Shown: positions 13,228-25,879 of the stretch, piece after piece
Layout of the letters: each line of letters opens with the position of its first letter
Numbering within the stretch: the first letter of the stretch is position 1
Source: Siphonodentalium dalli
Taxonomy: Eukaryota > Mollusca > Scaphopoda > Gadilida > Siphonodentaliidae
Length of the DNA stretch: 64,000 nucleotides
Reading direction: 5' to 3'
Assembly: GCA_032622095.1 (NCBI GenBank)
Contig: CP136067.1
Location: forward strand, 92,928,707 to 92,992,706
The notes under the pieces: model-generated
What the model was told of the DNA's origin: nothing
Database searches by the model: none
The model's input: the letters and a program-made list of their open reading frames with translations, nothing else
Translations under genes and position numbers: made by a program

Positions 13228-14003
13228 GGGCTGAAAATAAAAATGCCCCCAACCAGGGACCCAACACATCCACACGCAAAAAAAATTTTCTCCGACAGAT
13301 TTGGGAGCCACCCCCCTTTTTCCAGGATTTGAACACTTATATATGCGTTTTTAATATGATATTGACAGTTTAAACTGTTTAGTTATCACCCTTAATGCTG
13401 ACTAATGTATATCTCTCAGTCATGGAATATTTGATACAGATTAAGTTATTTCTCTGTTAACCTTGTAGCTTGACAGAGATTTGACTTTACTCATTTGCAA
13501 ATAATTATTTTATTCAAAGGTTTGACTCACTTGAATATACTCACTCACAAAAAGACAAAATAGAACAATGCGAATGCGAATGGTTGTTAAAGCGGAAGCG
13601 AATATGTATGTTTCTATAATAAGAGAGAAAAGCGGCGATGATCTAGAGAAGGACACCAGCTACAGATAATCCTTTGCGAAAAGGGTCTACTAATTTCATA
13701 TTAAGATTATCATTCGTTACGACCTGTGGGTTTGAAGAAAATATTTTGTACATACGCATGTATTTTACAACCCCTATTTTGGTGGTCAGATGGGTGGATA
13801 TTTAGAAAGAGCAATCTTCCCTGTTTTATGGTACTACTAAAAACTTCTTGATTATATCTGGCTTCAGATCACTCTAGTGATATGGCATTAGCAGTTGAAC
13901 ACTTATCACACGCATCGATCTGCGGTCATTATTGAGTGGGGCACATCTTGTTAATCTCAGGACAACTGATATCATGTTCATTATATATTAACAGGATAAG
14001 TTT
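13228..14003. repeat. dispersed repeat copy 1 (~780 bp)
   Basis: Colinear with 17930-18756: AGGGCTGAAAATAAAAATGCC, a run CCACCCCCCTT, TTTAAACTGTTTAGT, GGTCTACTAATTTCATATT and CATTATTGAGTGG occur in the same order and spacing. Both copies carry many substitutions and small indels. No coding potential, clear terminal inverted repeats or target duplications were seen. Probably an unclassified transposable element. Confidence 0.75.
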
Positions 14004-14345
14004 TATATAGTATAATAGTATACTGTTTTTTCTATACATTTCTTAGTTAGTTATAAATTATTCCCTCAAAACTTATTGACTATGATGTTGTATATGGACT
14101 TGGGTCCTCGGTTTAATCTAAGGCAAATTAAAGCACCATATATATGCAAAATACATACACCCTCCTACGTTTACCAATATAGTATTATTTATGCTACTGG
14201 ACGACACTAGAACAGTCTCAGTGGTTGTCTATAATTATGAAAATTCCATTAGGAAAAACTCTGCAAGCACCGGAAAAAACATGTTTTTCTGGCGCTCCTG
14301 ACCACCCGCCCACCCCGGCCCTGTGTACGGATTTTTTGGCAGACC

Positions 14346-14359
14346 CCCCCCCCCCCACC
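14346..14359. repeat. poly-C tract
   Basis: A run of about 14 C. Similar runs occur at about 2860-2887 (two adjacent runs) and 25031-25042. These could form G-quadruplex or i-motif structures; no function is implied. Confidence 0.6.
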
Positions 14360-14845
14360 CTACATACATTGGTTATTTTGGGTGAACAGACTATTTACAT
14401 TTACCATTTTCACCATATATATATTAAACTTATAAACATATAAGATGTCATAAAGTTCAAATTTGCACAATTTTAGTAAGAATATTGTAGAGTAATTATT
14501 CACACATTGTACCTATTACATGTGTTGCTTTTTAATAGGTATAACTGAAGTATGATGGCTAACATCTTGAAAAGTCATGATTTTATAAAGAGAAGAAAAT
14601 GATGGAACAGCACACATTGCTTGGGTTGTATATTCGATACCGGAAATTGCGCATTTTGATGTCTTGATAGCATGCGTAATCATTTTGGCAACGTCTCTTC
14701 CTGAGTATGTTCGCAATACAATTGCCTTGATGGATTATCGATATCATACTCGTTATTTCGTTTTATGGCGCGGGCCAGACGGAAAACACATGTTAAAGAG
14801 TCGTGATTTGGCTTATTTTTGTCACTGTCAGCACACAATCTGCTG

Positions 14846-14927
14846 AGAATCGCCTCATTTTGAGTCGATAATGTGACTAAAATGCTCTCATTTTCAGCAC
14901 ATTATCGACTCAAAATGAGGCGATTCT
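14846..14927. repeat. perfect 30-bp fold-back, 22-nt loop
   Basis: 14846-14875 is the exact reverse complement of 14898-14927. The loop pairs partly with itself (AAAATG with CATTTT). Pieces of the stem (GATTATCGACC, GATAATGTGC) repeat just downstream at 14932-14972. The stem sequence is unrelated to the other fold-backs in the window. Confidence 0.9.
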
Positions 14928-15651
14928 AAACAGATTATCGACCGAAAACAGATATAAGCAGATAATGTGCGGATTTTCGGGAGAACAGGCTGTTTTAAAA
15001 GTATATATTTCCAGAAATGTGGACATCGTTTTTTATTAAATTTCATCAGTTTCAATTCACACAATCTTACTGATAATAATGACTGTAATCGTGTTATGGA
15101 AGTTGGTCCGAAAATTGTGATTTATACTCAGATGTTTGATACATTCTAATGTCGGCTAATGTAAGGCTCACCGAAGCCGGCTATACACCAAACAATACGA
15201 GCGTATTGTGGTGATTTATTTACTGACGATTATCCCACTATTAAGCGCTTGATTGCAACGAAAAGGGTGATCGCTGTAATGCTGTAATTTATGCTAATTG
15301 TGCTCAATCCAGGCTGCACTATCAGACATGTTAATTATGATTTGTGGTATATGAGTATTAAATATGTCAATTGCTATGCCATATTTTGATAAGAATAACG
15401 TATATGTACCCGCACGGTATATAATAACATAATCATTCCCCGATAATCTGATATTATAAACAAATGTAATACATTTTCATCACAATTTTTATTAATTCAT
15501 CTCTTTGGGCATTTTCCATCATACTTTCTAAAGCAAAATTGTCGTTCAACTCAGCCCTACTGTGATTTATAAGTTTCAATGCAGTTTATTAATTAACACA
15601 GGCTATTACATGTATGTAGAAAGAAAATCAGAGCAGACGACAATAATATTA

Positions 15652-15770
15652 GTTATCTTCGGCAACATCGGGGTACATGGTGATTTAATACCTGGATGTC
15701 TCTTTTTGAATCCCTCGGCTCCGCCTCGGTATTAAATCTCCATGTACCCCACGATGTTGCCGGAGATAAC
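15652..15770. repeat. 42-bp fold-back with GC-rich loop
   Basis: 15652-15693 pairs with the segment ending at 15770 with about three differences (one small indel, two substitutions). The loop contains CCTCGGCTCCGCCTCGG. This loop resembles that of the fold-back at 9274-9405 although the stems are unrelated. Confidence 0.85.
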
Positions 15771-17339
15771 GATTTTGTCCCCACAACAATAACCATGTCT
15801 CCCTAATTTAAGTGTGTTTTTCATAGGTTATCCGATTAATTCACACCAATAAGAATAATTCAGTAGCTGACCTAAGGATCCGGCGTCAGGTGACGTCAAA
15901 TTCGGTGTGCGAGAGCAACGTCACGATTGGTGGAAACTGTTAGTTCAAGGGTCATTCATATATCCCCGATGTTTCACGTGCTCATATACCCCCGATGTTT
16001 GGCGCACGTTCTATTATACCCCGCTGTCAAGGATGACGGGGGACATGGGATTAAAACTTGGAGTTGTTGCCAATCAGTTTGCTAGTTACAACCGGATGTG
16101 GGGACAACCGAATGTATATACATGTATTTGTGGCTTCTATTTTACGGATTGAAAATATAGAATATTTGGAGTCGGTGTTTAAAGGTTCTTGGATTTTAAG
16201 GGATTTAAATGCTGAAGAGAATACCATTGCTGTCGCTTAAACATGGTCTATCTCTTGCTAAATAGGTTTTATGTAATTTCCGGAATAAAAACAATCGATA
16301 TGAGAGGAGGACGTCAGTCTGGAAACGCCCAACACAAAACGTGCCTGTAGAATCCAAAATGGTGACCAAGTAAAGGAAAATCAGGTTCGCCGGATGTTCC
16401 ACATTATGTATGTGAATTATTTAAAAAGAATTGATTCGAATAATCTTGTGACATCAGCATTCTTATAGAACAAAATATATCTCACAATCTCACTTGTTTT
16501 TCTCTTTTCTTTTTTATGGTGCCCACATTAGAATGAGCAATGAGTGATACCGGTGTCCTGGGCGCGCAAACAAGATACCCTGCCTTGTTCACATGAAGCC
16601 TATATTCTGCTATTGATGAACAGACGGTCTGTCGTCAGTGCAGTTTTAGCCAGTCAAAAAGTAAAATAGTATAAATAAAATTGTAGAGAACCCTGAATCT
16701 CATGAACTGTTTACACCATGGAGTCCACTTATAAAGCACAACATGTGCAACTTTAAATCCCACACACAGTCGTGGCCTGGTTATTTTGTTTATTTAATCA
16801 TCGAAGGTGAGGTAATGGATTCCTCCCGAGATCGCGGCGGGCGCACGAATTACTATAAATTTACAGATATTTCAATACGCGTATATGGTTGTTGAACGTA
16901 TGCTGCGCGACTTCCATTCGTAATATAACGCACTTTTGCATAGGCGCCACAATGAACCATCGCTGACAATACATGTATCCTTAACAAAACACGCATTATA
17001 TTTGTCAGAATAACACCTTTTTGTGTGGGATATAGCTCCTTGGTTATCATTTCGGAATTCATTTATGACACAGCCTCGCCACGGGTTTACCAGTTCAATT
17101 CGCGGCAGCAAACAAAGACATTTCGCGCCATTGTTATATTTTGAAGCTTTTTACTAATATTTAGACGTCAGACTGGGAGAAAAAATCGAAGTCGGATAAT
17201 TGTGAATTTGTATTGTGTAGATTAATTCCACATCGATCTGGGCAGATGAATACTAGTAGCTGATAATGCTTTCTTACAAATCCTAGTTCAAATGAAGCTT
17301 CCAACGACAATACAGACGCACCGTTTACAAAGTCATGTT
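15771..17339. other. non-coding stretch
   Basis: No exon, RNA gene or repeat is recognised. Open frames near 15907 and 16853 have no family pattern. Confidence 0.4.
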
Positions 17340-17900
17340 TGAGCTATTGTCATGGGTTGGCGTCCGTCCGTGGCTCGTCCGTCCGTCAACAATTTCCCGC
17401 GGCATACCCTACAGTCCAAATCCCTCATCTGATCATCACCAAACTTAATGCGGAACTTCGAATGGATCTGTAGATGGGAGCCATCGATTTTTTTCTGAAA
17501 TTCGTTAAAAATCGGTCGCCAGCAGCCATCTTTGATTTAAAATGTGAATCCATCGGCACACCCTGCGGCCCTCATTTCCGGGGGAAATGTTTTGAAAATG
17601 TAGAGGCATGTCTACCATGTTTACCATCATCTCTAAATGAGAAATATCGAATTTGATCGAGTGTCGACGAAAAACATGGGCGGCGGCAGCCATCCTGTAT
17701 TCTAAACTTTGCATGACTATATCCCTTTTCACATATTGACCGGTCATCACCAAATTCCATATGGATCCTCAGTGTGACATCTAGATGGGAGCTATCGAAT
17801 TAACCCGAAATTCGTTTAAAACATGGCTGCTGGCTACATCAGCCATCTTTGATTTAACATTTGAATCCATTTGCACACCCTGTAGCCCGCATTTAGCAGG
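17340..17900. repeat. CCGTCCGTC-type repeat with internal ~305-bp duplication
   Basis: It begins with GGCGTCCGTCCGTGGCTCGTCCGTCCG, a motif type common in molluscan repeats. A unit starting AGATGGGAGC(C/T)ATCGA occurs near 17474 and again near 17785. Each unit is followed by CAGCCATCTTTGATTTAA and CACACCCTG, giving two tandem copies. It abuts copy 2 of the ~780-bp dispersed repeat and may be part of the same composite repeat. Confidence 0.6.
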
Positions 17901-17929
17901 GAGGGTGTCTGCAAAAGAATTCCGTACAC

Positions 17930-18756
17930 AGGGCTGAAAATGAAAATGCCACCGACCAGGGACCCACCACCCCATACGAGCAAAAAAATATTTTTGTCCT
18001 CTGATGATTTGGGACCCACCCCCCTTTCCAGATTTGTACACTTACAGATGCATTTTAATAATATATTGACAATTTAAACTGTTTAGTCAGCACCCTTGAT
18101 GCTGACTAATTTATATCTATGTGATAGAATATTTGATGCAGATTAAATTATTTATCTGTTAACCATGTAGCTTGACCGATATTTGACTTTACTAATTTGC
18201 AAATAAAATTTGTATTCAAAGGACTGACTCACTTGAATATACTCACTGACTTGGAATACATTGTATAAAACACAAAATAGAACAATCACATTCGCAGGCA
18301 ACACATATTTTATGCGAATAATTGTTAAGTGGAAGAAAATATGTATGTTTCTTTAATAAGATAGAAAAGCGGCGATGATCTAGAGAGGAACACTATCAAC
18401 AGAAAATCCTTTGCTAAAAGGGTCTACTAATTTCATATTAAGATTATCATTTGTTATAGGACCTGTAGGTTTGATGAAAATATTTTGCACATATGCATAT
18501 ATTTGTCAACCCCTATTTTGATGGTCAAATGGGTGGATATTTAGGCAGAGTATTCTTCCGTTTTATGCTGCTACCTAAAACGTCTGGATGATATCTCGCT
18601 TCAGATCACTACTTGTAATATGGCATTAACAGTTGAACACTTATAATATGCATCGGTCTGCATAAATTGGGTCATTATTGAGTGGAGCACATCTAGTTAA
18701 TCTCAAGACAACTGATATCGTGTTAATTATATATTAACAGGATAAGTGTTATATTG
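17930..18756. repeat. dispersed repeat copy 2 (~820 bp)
   Basis: Second copy of the repeat at 13228-14003. Homology stops near 18756, exactly where a LINE-A-like 3' end begins, suggesting either insertion at the repeat edge or a composite element. Confidence 0.75.
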
Positions 18757-18905
18757 TATGTTTTATTCACACAATAATTAGGTTACAACAAAACAACAAT
18801 AATAACTCAAAAATCAGGTCTGTGAGGGAGTGGCACAACCAGGATTGGCTGTCTTCCTCTCACCCCCGTTGTCAATATAATAAGTAATTTATCAATGGCA
18901 TATAT
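18757..18905 (-). mobile_element. LINE-A-type 3'-UTR fragment
   Basis: The stretch GGGAGTGGCACAACC...GGCTGTCTTCCTCTCACCCCC resembles GGGGGTGGCATAGTC...GACTGTCTTACTGTCACCCCC in the 3' UTR of LINE-A at 26945-27000, in the same orientation. Only the 3' end is present. Confidence 0.6.
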
Positions 18906-19630
18906 AACCTAAAGTTGAGGTGCTAATAACGAAATACTGGAATGAAGAATATCAAAATATTGTATTATGTACATATACATGTAAAGTTATTGTTATGTAG
19001 GCGTGTGGACGGCAATTAAAGAACACTTTCTAATACTAGTAGTTAGGTGGACCTTGCTTAAGTAACACTGGTAATGCGTATATGATATGTAGATCGTGTT
19101 AGTGGGGTGCAATAAGTGCGAGTTTTCAGGGTAGTCAGCCTCGGTGATACCCTTAGCAATCACGACGACGGGGGAGGGGGCTCGCTTGTTACTCGGGATT
19201 TAAGTATATGTCGTTTAATTGTGAGTTTTTAGGAGGAAAACATTCTCTGCAACTTTTGTTTTTACATTTAAAGTTTGCATCGTAAGCGTTGATAACCATG
19301 ACCTTTATTTGATATTTAAAGTTTTGTCGGCTTTAAATTGATTTTAGTTTCATTCCATAATCTTGGTAATGAATGTTTGGGTAAATCTTCTGAGAATTTC
19401 GTTCGTGATTTAATTTCCCATAGTTGTCCAGATTGTCTGGTGATTGGTCGTATGCCAAATGCTGTTAGAAATGATGCTGGTAGGTTAAAATGTGTCCAAT
19501 CATATATAAACAGGCTAACATGACAGGCATGCAATGCAGATCTCTGAATTTCAAAATATTTCTTTTTTCAGTTCAGTGTGACTGTTATATTTGGCATAGC
19601 TTATTGTTATGATAGCCTTCTCCTGGTAAA
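18906..19630. other. non-coding stretch
   Basis: No recognised element. Overlapping open frames at 19316-19534 exist on both strands; neither has a motif I recognise. Confidence 0.35.
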
Positions 19631-19639
19631 GATGGGATC

Positions 19640-21380
19640 CGTAATGAACTAATCAAAACGATTATACCAATATAAATTGATGATGTTACACGACTCTTCA
19701 ATGCTGTGAACCAAACATCCTCTTGGATCAAATAAGTTCTCAACCCGATCCAAAGGAAAGGGGACCCTAACGACCCAAATATCTATAGAGCGATTGCTCT
19801 TAGTAGCTCGCTTGGAAAATTATTCAATAAAACACAAGGATTACAGTATTCCTAGAAAAAAAACATTTGGTCAGTGAAAACCAATTTGGCTTCCGTAAAA
19901 ATAAAAGTAATGATGTAGCGCCTATGCAACATGCATAGACTTCCGAAAGGCATTTGATTCCGTGGACAGGCAGATTTTATTCCAGAAAGTTAGTAATATA
20001 GGAATAACTGACAAAACTCAATGTCTTTGGTGATACCCTTTTTAACCACCTTCTCTTTGTCGGTGATCTTGTTTTGGTGTCGGAGTCAAAACATGATTTG
20101 CAAAACTGTTTGCAAAAATGGCACAAGTATGTAAGTCGGAACGGGCTAACAATCAGTACGGAGAAGACAAAGTAAGTGCACAGTATTTCCGAAAGCAAAC
20201 AGTCGAAACGATATATCATTCAAAATAGGTGATTCCTCTGTTCGTATTATCAAAGAACATACTTACCAAGGCATTAGATTTTGTGCCAATTGATCGTTTA
20301 AAAAGGCGCAACTTGATGTCCATAGTAAAGGCATGAAGGCGCTGTATGCACTGATTAAATCTTTGAGACAAAATTATATATATTCAATCATGTTTTGGAA
20401 CACGCTCTTCGATAAGCTCGTCAAACCAATTGCACTTTGTTGTTGTGAAGTATTGACCCCCAACAAGAATCTGAACAATCTTGAAACTGTACCTTGTGAA
20501 ACAACTCACATACGTTTTTTGTAAATATGTGCTTGGGGTAAATCGCAAGGCGTTGAATCACGCAGTGCGAGCAGAACTTGGTAGAGATCCTATTGTGTAT
20601 GAAGCCATATATCATGCAGTTAAACATGCAATAAACTCATCGACCACAGTCCAAGAATCTCTTATTTACAAATCTGCTGATATATCAGAAGATCGTATTA
20701 TACCAGATAAATGGTCGTTTGACTCGGAGATCCCTAAATATAAAGAACTTTTCGATAGTGGTGATAAAGCCTTCAAATCAATTCGAAAACATTGTGATAA
20801 CTTAAACATTTATCATGTATGCTGTTTCAGACGAGATATATTCAACAATGAAAAACCATCAGGTAAAAACAAGTTGCGAACTTATAGATGAGCGAAAATA
20901 AAATACCAGATAGAACCATATTTGAACCTCCTTAAAAATTTCTACGTTAGATTATCTTTCACAATGCATCGGATCAGCAACCATAGTTTAGAAATTGAGA
21001 AAGGCAGACACAAACAACCCAAAGTACTCGCTGATGAGAGAATTTGTTAAAAGTGTGGAATTGAGGTAGAAAACGAAGAACATTTCATTATGAGATGTTC
21101 CATTTACAAAACTCTAAGAGAACGTTTATTTACGGACAATATTCAGACCTTTAATAATATGGCTGACAGAAATCTTGAGAAATAATGAACACGAAACATG
21201 TAATATCATCTGCAACATGGTCCAACTCTTTCTATATAAACGGTGTGAATCACCAAACATTGAACATTAATATATTTATGTTACTATACTAATAATCACA
21301 TTTTATTTATGTAATTGTTTTGACATCGGGCTCGAGTGGGCGTATCTGTCAATAAATTTATCTAAATCTATCTATCTATC
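19640..21380 (+). pseudogene. decayed LINE reverse transcriptase, C-terminus and 3' tail
   Basis: Fragments in shifting frames read as RT: a DGIRNELI start near 19632, DFRKAFDSVDRQILFQK near 19945, and a catalytic box near 20050 where the usual F/Y-A-D-D reads FVGD, so it would be inactive. These are followed by SKHDLQNCL and GLTISTEKTK. 20481-20891 is the longest open part (136 codons). The frame then continues to a C-x2-C...H-x4-C finger (CGIEVENEEHFIMRC) near 21050, after an in-frame stop. It ends in a microsatellite tail (ATCT)n near 21358-21380, typical of some LINE clades. The endonuclease half is missing. Confidence 0.75.
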
Positions 21381-24370
21381 ATATTGATGCTTCTAGAAAA
21401 TGTCACAGAATCAATACATACCTAGTAAATCCCATTTAATTGTTTAATTACACACATATCACACGATTTATGATAACAGTGCATATAAAACTGCGAACAT
21501 TTGTACAGATATTATCAAATGTTTATCTCATACTCTGCAAACATTCTTCCTCGCATAATTCGGGCTTTAGTTCACTCTTAAATGACTGGCTATTCAATGT
21601 TACCCCAAATGTAAATTTCATTCGATTTTGGTCATTTTGGAGCAGAAATTCTATATATATGATTTACGACTAAGTTACCATGAATTTAATCAAATATGCT
21701 GAGATTAGCAACCAGCTTGATCAATACACATGGACTGTGTTTTTTCTTCTTACATTTGGAGCACTCGGCATTAAGGGAAATTTTGATTATTATGATTTAT
21801 CATGATTAGATATCTGAAATCTATAAATTCTTAGTTATGTTCATGCAACTACTTAACATATGCTCATTTGTACACTTCTGTCAAATGATAATACTGTACA
21901 CAATAAAATAACATCAATTATTAATTTGTCGTCACAAAAAACCCACCCGCACCTTGGGTGTCGCTGCTGAGGTCAGCCATTGTTTTACCTACCCCTACCA
22001 TATATAATAAGGTTGTCCAAACTAGAGTACAAGAAACATGCCCATTCGCTCATTTCCAGCAATATTAACTTCTAACATGATATTAAGGAGTTGACAAAAA
22101 GATTGTGCAATGCTATATGTAATTCCAAGATAATAATATGACAAATAGGAGGTGGATTTTGTTCGATATACATGCATGGTCATATACTCTTCACGGGAGC
22201 GTTGGGCAGCCATAGGGCAGCGAGTAGGAAACTAAGAAGATATGCTAGAATAATACAGAAACTCGGTCATGTTGTAACTTTAGAAAAATGTTAAAGTTAT
22301 TACTTCTTTAGCGACTCTCAACTGTGGCCATAAACTAGATACGAGTAAAATGATAAATCTAATGGATTGAAATTTCGAGTTATTTACCACTGTCACATTT
22401 AGTGGTGGATGTATTCACTACAATTGCTATGTAGTAAAATATTAATACAGAAATAAAAAAGAAAATTATGTGGTTTTACCCATAATATCGGAACTTGGTG
22501 TTTATTGAAAAGTGTGTATTACGATGTGTTGACGACGGAAGTATTGGTAGTGTTAACAAACTATATCAAGCTATACAAATGAGGGAATGTATAGACTAAG
22601 TCGCAATACAATTCGCGAATGGTTAAATTCCAATGAGATGTATGAACCAGTGAACCATGCAGACTTCGATTCACTAGAAGTAAAGTCATAGTTGATGGTG
22701 TGAATTATATGTGGGGTAGCTGGCATGACTGATTCTGTTAGTGGTTATAGCGCCCGCTCTCCCGCGGCGAAGCCACGGAAGCGAAGCGACCTAGGGTATA
22801 CGTATGCGAATATGAGATACCCTAATCGACTTTTTCAGCCCACTATGAAAATAGATTAAATTACCTAATGTAGAATAATTTATTCATAATTCAAAGGTCA
22901 GCAGAGTCCAAAAATGATTGTTGGCGACGGCCGCCATTTTGTGTTGATTAATGCCACCTCGAAATGTGTAATTGCGCAAAATGCTCCGGGGCAAAAATAA
23001 AAAACTTTGATCTAGCAACTGTTAGCTATACCTCATCATATGTAGGAAAATCATACTCCTAAAGCCAAATATATTTTCAAAAAGTGAATGTAAATTGAAC
23101 AAAAGCTCTGGTTAACAAAAAAGTTAAATTGCATGAAAAAGTTTTGTTTACATATTTCATAAAATTATTAAAAATATTTACCTCGAAAGAGGAATCTAGC
23201 GACCTTGCTGGCCGTTTACATATTATCTTTAATTTTCTAACGGTATTTCCGGCTAAAAGATTGATGAAATATTCTCAAAGTTCAAGGCCGACAAACGGAA
23301 ACTTAAGTTCCGATTGAAAGATCGCAGAGTCATTTTAAGATTGCTTCTTGGGAAACCGGTAAAGGCGTCATGACATCAAGACGTACATCATGACGTCACT
23401 ACCTACACCGGCGCGCAAAATTCCAGACAGGAATGCATCGATGGCCAGACAGCTGAGACTCGTATTACATGGCAGGCTAAATATCCACATTTACGTTATA
23501 TGTGATTATTTACATACATTGTATATATCATTTTCTTGTGTCCCATTCTAAGGGTGGATACACACATGCATGTAATTTATGTATGTATTTTACATGGCCA
23601 CCTCAAAAATTGACAACATTAATCACCTGCGCACGAGCGGTTCATTGTTAACAGGCCAGACAAGTGAGTAGTCCAAAACATGTCTTCTCTTGCGGATGCG
23701 GAAATTAGTCAAGTCTGTGTGATATCTGGCATTTTATTAATGCACGAACACCAGAAGCCATACGTATGGCATATACAGGCTTGATGTAAAACATTTTCAA
23801 CCATGATGATTGTTTGGGTGGGGTGTCGAAAGCTTCAAATCGCTAAGGGACTTAGTTGAATGTATCGGTCGGAATAATCTGGGCAAGAAGGTACAATGTG
23901 ATATGTTTTACTTAAATAGCTCAGAGTTAGCCACCCCGCCTGGTAGCATTCGGGGTCATATATAGCCCATGTATGCGTCGGGGAATCCTAATCCACCACT
24001 GCTATAAATAAGAGAGGACAGGTAATTATTTAAATAGAAAGTCTACCATGTGGGTTATCCCACGAACAATTATTTTCAGTGGCCTGACGACTTGGTCCAA
24101 GATAACGGGGTATTTACATTCCGACTTAATTGGAACTAGAACTCAGTGCGTTCAACACGTAGGCAATGATTGGGTTGTCAGTGGACACATATTACATTGT
24201 CTGTATGATCCATGTAAAACGTCGAATACACGATAATTACAGAGATTACATGCATGTGTATGCACCCTTAGTGTTTATCATCAAATCCTTCTATACAGAT
24301 AGCAATTCATCCGATAATCCCATGAAAAGTAACAAGCGGGCGCAAATTACGTTTACGTACATGATCATAT
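21381..24370. other. non-coding stretch with a 67-bp-unit monomer
   Basis: No gene is recognised. Near 22708-22746 a single stretch TGTGGGGTAGCTGGCATGACT...GTTAGTGGTTATA matches the unit of the tandem repeat at 24371-24540. It is followed by a GC-rich patch (CCCGCGGCGAAGCC...GAAGCGAAGCGACC) at 22750-22795 and a short imperfect hairpin around TAGGGTATACG. Confidence 0.45.
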
Positions 24371-24540
24371 TACCTACATACATGCACATTTTTGTTATTT
24401 GTGGGGTAGCTGACAAGACTGCTTATGGTAGTGGTTATACCTACATACATGCACATTTTGGTTATATGTGGGGTAGCTGACATGGCTGCTTCTGGTAGTG
24501 GTTATACCTACATACATGCACATTTTTGTTATAATAGACA
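24371..24540. repeat. tandem repeat, 67-bp unit, ~2.4 copies
   Basis: TACCTACATACATGCACATTTT starts at 24371, 24438 and 24505 (spacing 67 each). Each unit also carries GTGGGGTAGCTGACA and GGTAGTGGTTATA. A remote monomer lies near 22708. Confidence 0.85.
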
Positions 24541-25022
24541 TATTTTCTAGATTCGCATGGTGTCGTGCTTTGATACGGAAAAATACCAGACACGTGAGTG
24601 AAGCTTTCGGTGATGTATTTAACAACGAAACTCATACAGATAATACATAGAACAGACTGGAGGATTTGACAACATGCTGTTGCAACGTATACTTAAATGT
24701 GAGAAAATAAAACATTTAATTACAGAAAACGAGACCCATCCGAACTACGGTGATAAATTTATATAGACGTTGAAGACGCGTATATACAGATACCTGACAC
24801 GCAAATATTATGATGTACTGCATGATATGATAGACATATATAATCGTACTAAACAGCGGCCAGTAGAGACTGCCCATTTCGAAGTTAATACAGACAATTA
24901 AACTGAGGTGAGGTACGAACAAGCCATCGTGATTTGTCATAGCAGCTGAAACGAAGATTACACAAAATACCAAACCAATAATGCAACTAATATAATCAAG
25001 GAATTGAAATGTGCTTCGCCGT

Positions 25023-25290
25023 CTGATGATACCCCCCCCCCCAGTTGTGTTCATTCTAGACAGTTTGACCTATATTCTCTGCTGTACCCCAGTTGGGTTC
25101 ACTCTAGACAGTTTGACCTATATTCTCTGCAGTTGGTATCAGTTTAGGCAGTTTGACATAGGTCATCATAGGTCATGACCTACTTTCTCGCTAATTTATA
25201 TAATCCTAGGTCATCATATGTCATGACCTATTTGAGGTCAGGTGCTAGATGATCTGTAGGGCACCGCTTTCGGTCCACCCGCGTATAATG
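25023..25290. repeat. left terminal inverted repeat, AGGTCA-rich end
   Basis: Two to three direct copies of a unit with CTAGACAGTTTGACCTATATTCTCTGC (starts near 25033, 25090, 25130; the third is partial) are followed by AGGTCA half-sites. AGGTCATGACCT is exact at 25170-25181, with another AGGTCA four bases upstream (25160-25165). Subterminal direct repeats of this sort often bind a transposase. AGGTCA palindromes also match nuclear-receptor sites. Confidence 0.8.
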
Positions 25291-25374
25291 AACGGAATAT
25301 TATCTACATGTATATTACGTGAGGACCTTGATGAACAGGAGGTAGCTTCAGTCTTGAATGTTAAAGTGACATTC

Positions 25375-25625
25375 GGTACTCATAATGTGAATTTAAAGGG
25401 AAACTAGGCACCCACTGTGGATGATTGTTAAAGTGACACTCGGCACTCACTGTGGATGATTGTTAAAGGGACACTCGGCACTCACTGTGGATGATTGTTA
25501 AAGGGACACTCGGTACTCATAAAGTGAATTTAAAGGGACATTAGGCACTCACTGTGGATGATTGTTAAGGTGACAAACGGCACACACTGTGGATGAATGT
25601 TAAAGTGACACCCGCAGTGAAAAAC
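25375..25625. repeat. 35-bp tandem repeat, left arm
   Basis: Units of the form CACTGTGGATGATTGTTAAAG followed by (T/G)GACACTCGGCACT, interrupted by variants with CATAAAGTGAATTTAAAGG. The same array, inverted and longer, is at 35955-36900. Confidence 0.85.
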
Positions 25626-25639
25626 TTTATTCTTTTAAA

Positions 25640-25860
25640 AAAAAATTAACAAAAATTATAAAGTTTAAAAGTTCAAAAATTTCAAAAATTCAAAAAATTC
25701 AAAAAAACTTCAAAAAATTCAAAACTTCAAAAATTTCAAAAACTTCAAAAATTTCAAAAACTTCAAAAACTTCAAAAATTTCAAAAATTTCAAAAAACTT
25801 CAAAATATTCTAAATTATTCAAAAATTTAAACATGAAACAAATTCAAAATCGAGAAAAGA
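25640..25860. repeat. AT-rich CTTCAAAAATTTCAAAAA tract, left arm
   Basis: Quasi-periodic CTTCAAAAA/TTTCAAAAA repeats. The right-arm counterparts are at 35745-35930 and 36285-36470. Confidence 0.8.
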
Positions 25861-25879
25861 TTAAATAGAGGAGATGGGA

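Noticed and set aside
25375..25625. CRISPR-like array
   Set aside because: The repeats are contiguous 35-bp units without unique spacers, and the sequence is eukaryotic.
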